Virus record (IMG/VR): IMGVR_UViG_3300037488_000954
Span: 1 to 28,491 of that record
Direction: 5' to 3' (one strand)
Source of the DNA: a virus
DNA: 28,491 nt
Positions within the stretch are counted from its first letter, which is position 1, and each line of letters opens with the position of its first letter. The translations under genes and the position numbers were made by a program. Below the pieces are notes generated by a model. It saw only the letters and a list, made by a program, of their open reading frames with translations, had not been told where the DNA came from and did no database searches. Shown here in pieces: positions 24,265 to 28,252 of this stretch.

Positions 24265-24651
24265 CGCTTGCTGCGGGCCACGGTCTTCGCACTCGTCGCG
24301 CAGCGGCGAACCCATCAATCCGTACTTGCGCAGCAGTTCCACGGCGCGACTTGGCAAGTCGCCAGGTTTCGGCGCATGGGGCGTGTACCGCTTCAGACTA
24401 CTAGTCAGCATGCGAATCATCATCGCCAGTTCTTCGCGTTCGCGGTACACATGCTCCACGTCAGCGAAGCGCACCAGCGCATGCACCAGGCCATCCGGCG
24501 CGCTCACTTCCAGCGCCACATGCTCGCCCTTGTATAGCCCGCCCTGCGCGCTCTCAAACCCTCGCAGTGGCACGCCATAGGCGTTCTCAAACGGCGGCCT
24601 AACATGGCGCTCAAGCGGAGCCCCAACGGCCCCTGTGATTTCAGTGTCCAT
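24259..24651 (-). CDS. Cassette 2 protein, starts inside attC B (130 aa)
   Basis: ATG 24649-24651 has a strong site AAAGGACGAGG directly upstream, and both lie in the loop of attC B. The first 18 codons therefore run through the L''-R'' arm of attC B (giving GAPLERHVRPPF). The rest includes VALEVSAPDGLVHALVRFAD, YREREELAMMIRMLTSSLKR and a C-terminal LLRKYGLMGSPLRDE. TAA 24259-24261 lies in the R' of attC A. No family recognised. An earlier, shorter start is possible, but no internal Met has a comparable ribosome binding site. Confidence 0.75.
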   Translation of the reverse strand: MDTEITGAVGAPLERHVRPPFENAYGVPLRGFESAQGGLYKGEHVALEVSAPDGLVHALVRFADVEHVYREREELAMMIRMLTSSLKRYTPHAPKPGDLPSRAVELLRKYGLMGSPLRDECEDRGPQQAA

Positions 24652-24701
24652 CCTCGTCCTTTCGTGCGGGCCGCTGGTGCCCGCTTAGCTCTACGTTAGG
24701 C
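24597..24701 (+). other. attC B (105 bp), loop holds a gene start
   Basis: R'' GCCTAAC (24597-24603), ATGGC, L'' GCTCAAGC, a ~20-bp imperfect stem (AAGCGG.GCCCC..CGGCCC against its complement GGGCCGCTGGTGCCCGCTT), L' GCTTAGC, TCTAC, R' GTTAGGC (24695-24701). The ~30-base apical loop carries, on the minus strand, the ribosome binding site and ATG of the cassette 2 gene. Confidence 0.88.
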
Positions 24702-24998
24702 CACCGCTTCAAGCGGGTCGCCGTCGTCATACACGCGCTCCGGTTCTTCCTCGGGCGGCGGCGGCTCCATGCCGTGCGGGCAGTGGCGCACGCAGTCAGC
24801 ATGCCCAGGCCCGCCCGGCTCGCCGTAGTCGTACTCTCCGGTCTTCAGGTCCACGTACACCGCCTGTGAGCAGTTGTCCCAATCCAGCGGGCAGCGCCTG
24901 CCGCCTTCGGTCTTCCACAGCCGCGCGCCGTGGCTCACCGCGTCATCGGCGCCGGCCAGTTGCATCGCGGCGGTTATGAGTTCGTTCAGTGCTTGCAT
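24696..24998 (-). CDS. Cassette 3 protein, acidic Cys/His-rich (100 aa)
   Basis: ATG 24996-24998 has GAGAGGACCAAGGC upstream. The frame is open further back through attC C, but no comparable site exists there. The product begins MQALNELITAAMQLAGADDA, has CPLDWDNCSQAVYVDLKTGE, then HADCVRHCPHGM (C-x3-H-C-x2-H), and a Pro/Glu tail ending DDGDPLEAVA. A small metal-binding fold is possible. The stop TAA is the first triplet of the cassette. Function unknown. Confidence 0.78.
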   Translation of the reverse strand: MQALNELITAAMQLAGADDAVSHGARLWKTEGGRRCPLDWDNCSQAVYVDLKTGEYDYGEPGGPGHADCVRHCPHGMEPPPPEEEPERVYDDGDPLEAVA

Positions 24999-25027
24999 GC
25001 CTTGGTCCTCTCGCTTCGGAAACAGTG

Positions 25028-25096
25028 GCCTAACTGGTCGCTCAAGCGGAGTCGTCACGGAGTACCGTGCCGCCCCGCTTAGCTCCAACGTTCGGC
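25028..25096 (+). other. attC C (69 bp), variant R' GTTCGGC
   Basis: R'' GCCTAAC (25028-25034), TGGTC, L'' GCTCAAGC, stem CACGG/CCGTG closed by AGTA, L' GCTTAGC, TCCAAC, R' GTTCGGC (25090-25096). The R' differs by A to C from the other sites, which removes the usual TAA stop on the minus strand. Confidence 0.86.
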
Positions 25097-25302
25097 TTCT
25101 GCTCGTAGCGCGTGACGGGGAAAAACATATCGCAGCCGCAGGCGATGCAGTACATCCAGTCTTCCCACCCGCCAATGCCTTTGCTGTCACCTGTGTGCAG
25201 GCGCTCGCTGCTGGTCCACCACGCGCCGCATTCGGTGCAGTGGTCAGGCGCGTCCGACTCGCCAAACTGGCCTCGGTAGTTCGCTGATGTTTTGTCCAGC
25301 AC
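25042..25302 (-). CDS. Cassette 4 protein, zinc-ribbon-like, reads through attC C (86 aa)
   Basis: GTG 25300-25302 with AAGGAG six bases upstream; in-frame GTG 25333-25335 has no such site. Two CxxC pairs (HCTECGAWW and YCIACGC) about 30 residues apart indicate a zinc ribbon. Because R' of attC C is GTTCGGC rather than GTTAGGC, no TAA occurs at the cassette edge, and translation continues through the attC stem (NVGAKRGGTVLRDDSA) until TGA 25042-25044. The last 16-18 residues are thus encoded by the recombination site. No family beyond zinc ribbon. Confidence 0.78.
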   Translation of the reverse strand: MLDKTSANYRGQFGESDAPDHCTECGAWWTSSERLHTGDSKGIGGWEDWMYCIACGCDMFFPVTRYEQKPNVGAKRGGTVLRDDSA

Positions 25303-25336
25303 TCGTCGCTCCTTGAATTCACGCGCTCCGGCCACG

Positions 25337-25388
25337 GCCGAACTACTCGCCCAAGCCGACCTTCGGCGGCTTAGCTCAAACGTTAGGC
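25337..25388 (+). other. attC D (52 bp), variant R'' GCCGAAC
   Basis: R'' GCCGAAC (25337-25343), TACTC, L'' GCCCAAGC, short stem, L' GCTTAGC, TCAAAC, R' GTTAGGC (25382-25388). Its R'' is the exact complement of the variant R' GTTCGGC at the other end of the same cassette. It is the shortest site and the closest to the textbook attC. Confidence 0.9.
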
Positions 25389-25814
25389 CCGCAGGTCATC
25401 CGGGTGCATCTCCAGCAGCCTTGCCATCGGCTCCCGCAGCGTGTCCACGGCGGCGCGCAACTCGGCCAGCTTTTGCTCAAGCCCGGCAATGCGCGCTTCT
25501 TCCTCAGTCATCCCGTCGGCCACGTTGGCGGCTGCGTAGTAGGAAGCGTCATCGACGTACCGCGTCAGCGCCACGTTGGCGGCTGCGTAGTAGGAAGCGT
25601 CATCGACGTACCGCGTCAGCGAGCAATAGCCGCTCAGGCTGTAGCCGATCAACTGAGCGAATTGCTGGCGGTCGTCGTCGGTGAAATCCAGCACTGCCAG
25701 CGCGTTCATGTCGCAAGTCGGGTGCGTGTCCAGCAGGTGCTGCACGATCTTGTTCGCCTTAAAGCGCACCACGCCCTGCGCGTCGGTTGCCAGCGGCTGT
25801 ATCGGGTTCTTCAC
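25383..25814 (-). CDS. Cassette 5 protein with tandem 17-residue duplication (143 aa)
   Basis: GTG 25812-25814 is six bases from AGGAGA; the in-frame GTG at 25818-25820 directly abuts it and is less likely. The product starts VKNPIQPLATDAQGVVRFKA, continues LDFTDDDRQQFAQLIGYSLSG, then carries LTRYVDDASYYAAANVA twice in a row, and ends with a coiled coil (EEARIAGLEQKLAELRAAVD). The N-terminal region resembles a phage hypothetical family recurring in GC-rich proteobacterial phages. The stop TAA is the first triplet of the cassette. Confidence 0.8.
   Translation of the reverse strand: MKNPIQPLATDAQGVVRFKANKIVQHLLDTHPTCDMNALAVLDFTDDDRQQFAQLIGYSLSGYCSLTRYVDDASYYAAANVALTRYVDDASYYAAANVADGMTEEEARIAGLEQKLAELRAAVDTLREPMARLLEMHPDDLRA
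25519..25620 (-). repeat. Perfect 51-bp tandem duplication inside cassette 5 gene
   Basis: 25519-25569 and 25570-25620 are identical, in frame, and add 17 residues. No mismatch means it is recent or maintained by conversion. It could also be an assembly artefact, but each copy is short enough for one read to span. Confidence 0.95.
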
Positions 25815-25841
25815 TTTCACTCTCCTAGTTGGTCACGGCGG

Positions 25842-25905
25842 GCCTAACCCCGCCAATCAAGCGGACCGGCCGCAAGCGTCCGGCCGCTTATCGGCAACGT
25901 TAGGC
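25842..25905 (+). other. attC E (64 bp)
   Basis: R'' GCCTAAC (25842-25848), CCCGCC, L'' AATCAAGC, near-perfect stem GCGG(a)CCGGcCGC against GCGTCCGGCCGC with one bulged A, L' GCTTATC, GGCAAC, R' GTTAGGC (25899-25905). Confidence 0.88.
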
Positions 25906-25912
25906 CCCGAAC

Positions 25913-26119
25913 TCACTCGTCCGTCACCGTCGCAGTGCGCGGCACTACGTAAGTGATCTCGCTCACGTTGAGCATCAGCCCCGGCTCATAGAACCATTGA
26001 ACCGGCGCGTTTGGCATCTTGTTTACGCCGGCCACAATGTCCTTGACCAGTTGCACGCCATCGTTCACCTTGATCGCCAGGCGTTCGCCGCTGCGAAAGC
26101 CAATGAAGTAGTCCGCCAT
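25913..26119 (-). CDS. Cassette 6 protein, hypothetical (68 aa)
   Basis: ATG 26117-26119 with AAGGAAATC upstream. The stop TGA (25913-25915) lies seven bases inside the cassette edge, so this gene does not use the R' stop. The product is a small mixed alpha/beta protein (MADYFIGFRSGERLAIKVND, VQLVKDIVAGVNKM, WFYEPGLMLNVSEITYVVPR). No family recognised. It sits alone in its cassette with standard spacing after attC F. Confidence 0.75.
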   Translation of the reverse strand: MADYFIGFRSGERLAIKVNDGVQLVKDIVAGVNKMPNAPVQWFYEPGLMLNVSEITYVVPRTATVTDE

Positions 26120-26144
26120 GATTTCCTTGCTTCGGAGCCACGGG

Positions 26145-26246
26145 GCCTAACCCGTCGCTCAAGTTGAGAGCCAACGGCGTCCACCGCCGTCGCGCTCCGG
26201 TTATTTGGGTGCCGCCGTTGTCTCCAACTTAGCTCCCACGTTAGGG
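26145..26246 (+). other. attC F (102 bp), variant R' GTTAGGG
   Basis: R'' GCCTAAC (26145-26151), CCGTC, L'' GCTCAAGT, long imperfect stem (AAGTTG.AGA..CAACGGCG against its complement), L' ACTTAGC, TCCCAC, R' GTTAGGG (26240-26246). L'' and L' carry a compensating C-to-T / G-to-A pair compared with other sites, keeping the stem paired. Confidence 0.88.
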
Positions 26247-26423
26247 CGCACGCGGCGGGCGCAGCTTGTGCGCCTTCAGCAGTGCGGCTTCGATCAACTC
26301 AGCAGGCGTCTCGGCCTGCTCTGCCATCCACTGCACCAGCCATTCAGGCAAGCGCAGCGGCACGTTTACCCGGCGCAGGCCGGGCGGGGCGGGGGGGCGA
26401 CCCCCTTTGCTTTTGTTGTTCAT
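26241..26423 (-). CDS. Cassette 7b protein, ribbon-helix-helix-like (60 aa)
   Basis: ATG 26421-26423 overlaps the upstream stop as ATGA. A basic N-terminus (MNNKSKGGRPPAPPG) precedes RRVNVPLRLPEWLVQWMAEQ and TPAELIEAALLKAHKL. This is a strand followed by two helices, as in Arc/CopG-type DNA-binding proteins. TAA 26241-26243 lies in the R' of attC F. A transcriptional regulator or antitoxin-like role is possible; similarity is only at the level of pattern. Confidence 0.72.
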   Translation of the reverse strand: MNNKSKGGRPPAPPGLRRVNVPLRLPEWLVQWMAEQAETPAELIEAALLKAHKLRPPRAP

Positions 26424-26701
26424 GCTGCGTAGCGGGTGAAGATGCCGGTAGCGCCGCAGGCGAAGCACTCGCCGCCCTTGCGGTGCTGGAACTGTGGCAG
26501 GTAGCCGCGGCCAGCGCACTTGGGGCAGGCGTTGGCGGCCTTTGCGGCGGCGCGTGCTGCGGTGTCGGCCTTCACCGCAGCGATGCGGGCTGCTTCGACA
26601 GCGCGGGCGGCTTCCATGTCGGCGGCAACTTCGGCGGCGGTGCGGGTCTCGCCAGCGAACAGGGCTGCGAGGAAGTCGATTTCGTTTGCTGCGGTGTTCA
26701 T
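26420..26701 (-). CDS. Cassette 7a protein, DnaJ-type zinc-finger protein (93 aa)
   Basis: ATG 26699-26701 has only a weak ribosome binding site but a strong promoter 30-60 bases upstream. The product has an Ala-rich helix (AARAVEAARIAAVKADTAAR) and then CPKCAGRGYLPQF with CFACGATGIF, two C-x2-C-x-G-x-G repeats as in DnaJ zinc centres. Such small phage proteins are widespread; function is unknown. It is the first gene of a two-gene cassette, coupled to the RHH-like gene by ATGA. Confidence 0.82.
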   Translation of the reverse strand: MNTAANEIDFLAALFAGETRTAAEVAADMEAARAVEAARIAAVKADTAARAAAKAANACPKCAGRGYLPQFQHRKGGECFACGATGIFTRYAA

Positions 26702-26723
26702 GTTGTTTGCTCTGGGGTTTTCT

Positions 26724-26765
26724 GTTGCGATGTAGTTACTGTAGCACAGCAACAGCCAGCGTCAA
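26724..26765 (-). promoter_or_regulatory. Promoter P3 inside cassette 7 (sigma70 plus shared start motif)
   Basis: On the minus strand: TTGACG (26760-26765), 16 bases, TACAGT (26738-26743), two bases, CTACATCGCAAC (26724-26735). The -10 and 12-base start-site motif match P1 and P2 on the plus strand, with the same two-base spacer. Unlike those, it has a good -35 hexamer and no GGGTTTGTCC element. It drives the cassette 7 gene pair and possibly all cassettes downstream. Confidence 0.72.
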
Positions 26766-26811
26766 CAACTATTTTGTAACACGCAAACATGGCCGCCCTT
26801 CGGCACCAGCG

Positions 26812-26872
26812 CCCTAACCCCTTCGCACAAGCTGACACGCCTGAGGCGTGCAGCTTTCCTCAAGCGTTAGGC
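26812..26872 (+). other. attC G (61 bp), variant R'' CCCTAAC
   Basis: R'' CCCTAAC (26812-26818), CCCTTC, L'' GCACAAGC, hairpin CACGCC/GGCGTG, L' GCTTTCC, TCAAGC, R' GTTAGGC (26866-26872). Its R'' is the exact complement of the R' GTTAGGG that begins the same cassette. Confidence 0.88.
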
Positions 26873-27160
26873 ATCACTATCCACCAGCGGCGCCATCTTG
26901 TCGGTTTTGCACATCCACAGGCTGCATCTCGGGCAAAGTTCTCCGCTGTAGTCGCGCGGCAGTCTCTGCATCGCGCACTGCCTGAAAATGTGCGTGAACT
27001 CTCCGCAGCCGCAAGGCGCGTGGCCTTGCTTGTATTCGTCGGCCGTCATCGGTCTAGCTTGCATTTCCGTATCGCCACCTTCTTTGCAGTGATGCCTAAC
27101 CCCTCGCTCAAGCTGACCCGCTACGGCAGTCTTTGCGGGCTCACTCCGGTCATTGTTCAT
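26867..27160 (-). CDS. Cassette 8 protein, Cys-rich, starts inside attC H (97 aa)
   Basis: ATG 27158-27160 follows CGGAGGGAAC, both in the loop of attC H; the first ~25 codons cross the attC arm (TAVAGQLERGVRHH). An alternative ATG at 27062-27064 (MQARPMTADEYKQG) lies outside the attC but has a poorer site. The body is Cys-rich (HAPCGCGEF, RQCAM, LCPRCSLWMC), probably a zinc-binding domain. TAA 26867-26869 is the first triplet of the cassette. No family recognised. Confidence 0.72.
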   Translation of the reverse strand: MNNDRSEPAKTAVAGQLERGVRHHCKEGGDTEMQARPMTADEYKQGHAPCGCGEFTHIFRQCAMQRLPRDYSGELCPRCSLWMCKTDKMAPLVDSDA

Positions 27161-27219
27161 GTTCCCTCCGTGCGCCCGCAAAGCCTTCCTCCGCGGGCAG
27201 CTTAGCTCGCACGTTAGGC
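27094..27219 (+). other. attC H (126 bp), loop holds a gene start
   Basis: R'' GCCTAAC (27094-27100), CCCTC, L'' GCTCAAGC, long imperfect stem (AGCTG(A)CCCGC...CTTTGCGGGC against its complement), L' GCTTAGC, TCGCAC, R' GTTAGGC (27213-27219). Spacers (5 and 6) and the extra C match the classical class 1 attC layout. The ~33-base loop contains the start of the cassette 8 gene. Confidence 0.9.
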
Positions 27220-27516
27220 CCGCAAAAGCTCGCCCAGCGCATGCAGAGCATCAGGAAGGTCATCGTAGCCCGCCGTTACGGCGCAGTGCGCGGCAGATCG
27301 CCACCGCTCGCGCTCCAGCGCAACCGCGCGCGCCAATGCCTTCTCGGCCTCGATGCGGATGCACACGGCGTAAGAAACGCCAGGCGGCTGGTGCAGCGTC
27401 AAGCGGCCGTTCTGATACCAGCCAACCGTAGGCGCGTCCGGGCCTAACCCCTCGCTCAAACCGAGCCCCAAAGGCGGGGCAGGTTCGTGGTTCTCGTGGA
27501 TGTCTTTGGTGCTCAT
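27214..27516 (-). CDS. Cassette 9 protein, hypothetical (100 aa)
   Basis: ATG 27514-27516 with GGAGCGAG upstream. Codons 10-30 cross the left arm of the decayed attC I (LGLGLSEGLGPDAPT). The rest is mostly helical (YAVCIRIEAEKALARAVALE, RWRSAAHCAVTAGYDDLPDA). TAA 27214-27216 lies in R' of attC H. No family recognised. It is the first array gene in transcription order, 78 bases after ninB. Confidence 0.73.
   Translation of the reverse strand: MSTKDIHENHEPAPPLGLGLSEGLGPDAPTVGWYQNGRLTLHQPPGVSYAVCIRIEAEKALARAVALERERWRSAAHCAVTAGYDDLPDALHALGELLRA
27442..27496 (+). other. attC I, decayed terminal site (about 55 bp)
   Basis: The left arm is intact: R'' GCCTAAC (27442-27448), CCCTC, L'' GCTCAAAC. 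A stem AACC..GCCCC/GGGGC.GGTT follows, but the right arm reads GGTTCGTG then GTTCTCG (27490-27496), not GCTTAGC-N6-GTTAGGC. It marks the right end of the array and is probably inactive. Confidence 0.55.
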
Positions 27517-27594
27517 GTGTTTTCTCGCTCCGGCGCCGTGCCGCTGTTGCATCGACTCTACGCACAGTCCGCGCTCCGGCAATAGGTAAAAACC

Positions 27595-27978
27595 CTAGTC
27601 TCCGGCTGCGTGCAAGCGCTCAGCAGCTACAGCGTTGACAAACTCCAGAAACTCGCTAAACGTGCGCTTGTCCATCTTCGACGTGCGCGAGCCCAGCATG
27701 ACGACACCGCCATTCAGCCCCATGGCTAAGCGCGCGGTTTCTTGGCGGAAAGCAGCTGTAAGCAAATGCTTCCAGTCTTCCGGCTCCATCTTCACCATGC
27801 GCCCGTTTACAGGCCACTCAAGTTGCGCGGAAAACTCCGACAACAAAGCCCAGAGCGCCGCGTTTTGATCTAGCGAGCGGGTCGGCGGCTTGATGGTGAC
27901 GACGTGCCCATGCTCTGCCTGGCGGATGGCGTCCACAGCACGGCGGCGGGCTTCGTCGTGAACTAGAACAAACTTCAC
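27595..27978 (-). CDS. ninB: NinB-family recombination protein (127 aa)
   Basis: NinB (lambda Orf) binds single-stranded DNA and helps phage recombination through the RecFOR-type pathway. The product matches in length and pattern: SLDQNAALWALLSEFSAQLE, PVNGRMVKMEPEDWKHLLTA, RTSKMDKRTFSEFLEFVNAV. GTG 27976-27978 overlaps the upstream TGA (GTGA). It is flanked by Ref-like nuclease and SSB genes, forming a recombination module immediately upstream of the cassette array. Confidence 0.9.
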   Translation of the reverse strand: MKFVLVHDEARRRAVDAIRQAEHGHVVTIKPPTRSLDQNAALWALLSEFSAQLEWPVNGRMVKMEPEDWKHLLTAAFRQETARLAMGLNGGVVMLGSRTSKMDKRTFSEFLEFVNAVAAERLHAAGD

Positions 27979-28244
27979 GCGAGCACCCTGCGCAGCGTCT
28001 CATTCAGCGCTGACAATTCCGTGTGCTTTGTAACGCGCCACATAGCCCGCTGCCCATGAAGCCCGTTTAGGCCGCCCCTATGGCAATCCGCACACAGCGC
28101 AACCGAGGTAAACCACTGGCCCTGCTCTATCTCGTGGCACTCGCTAGGCGGCGGGGCGTCACAGATCACGCAAGCCGTGGACTTCACGCGATCGATGTGA
28201 GCGCGCTCCGCCTTGGTGGGTGCGGGCTTGTTGCGAGACTGCAT
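27975..28244 (-). CDS. Ref-like RecA-dependent nuclease (HNH-type, 89 aa)
   Basis: Residues 25-28 (CVIC), 36-38 (CHE) and 51-55 (CADCH) form the zinc/HNH pattern of the Ref family (P1 Ref, RecA-dependent nuclease domain). Flanking sequence GQWFTSVALC and GGLNGLHGQRAMWR also fits. Length is that of the isolated domain (P1 Ref is longer). ATG 28242-28244. It may enhance recombination near single-stranded DNA together with NinB. Confidence 0.8.
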   Translation of the reverse strand: MQSRNKPAPTKAERAHIDRVKSTACVICDAPPPSECHEIEQGQWFTSVALCADCHRGGLNGLHGQRAMWRVTKHTELSALNETLRRVLA

Positions 28245-28252
28245 GGCCTGAT

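Larger units (their letters stand above)
23641..27496. mobile_element. Integron-type gene-cassette array without integrase (nine cassettes)
   Basis: Eight complete attC-like sites and one decayed one separate nine cassettes. Predicted cut points (between G and TT of GTTRRRY) give cassette spans 23641-24258, 24259-24695, 24696-25090, 25091-25382, 25383-25899, 25900-26240, 26241-26866, 26867-27213 and 27214-about 27490. Every site has the order and asymmetry of an attC: outer box, 5-6 bp, inner box with one extra C, imperfect stem, inner box, 5-6 bp, outer box. The sites read left to right on the plus strand, while all ten ORFs are on the minus strand. No tyrosine recombinase of any kind is in the window, so this resembles a CALIN (attC cluster lacking an integrase). 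Backbone phage genes flank it on both sides (23268-23609 and ninB). Confidence 0.88.

Noticed and set aside
25003-25322. N-terminal extension of the cassette 3 ORF through attC C and the cassette 4 region
   Set aside because: It overlaps the well-supported cassette 4 gene in another frame and has no ribosome binding site; ATG 24998 has GAGAGGA upstream.
23640-27219. Interpretation of the repeats as a CRISPR array or as plain intergenic repeats
   Set aside because: Spacing is 300-600 bases with genes between; only the outer boxes are conserved while inner stems vary with compensating changes, which fits attC sites and neither alternative.
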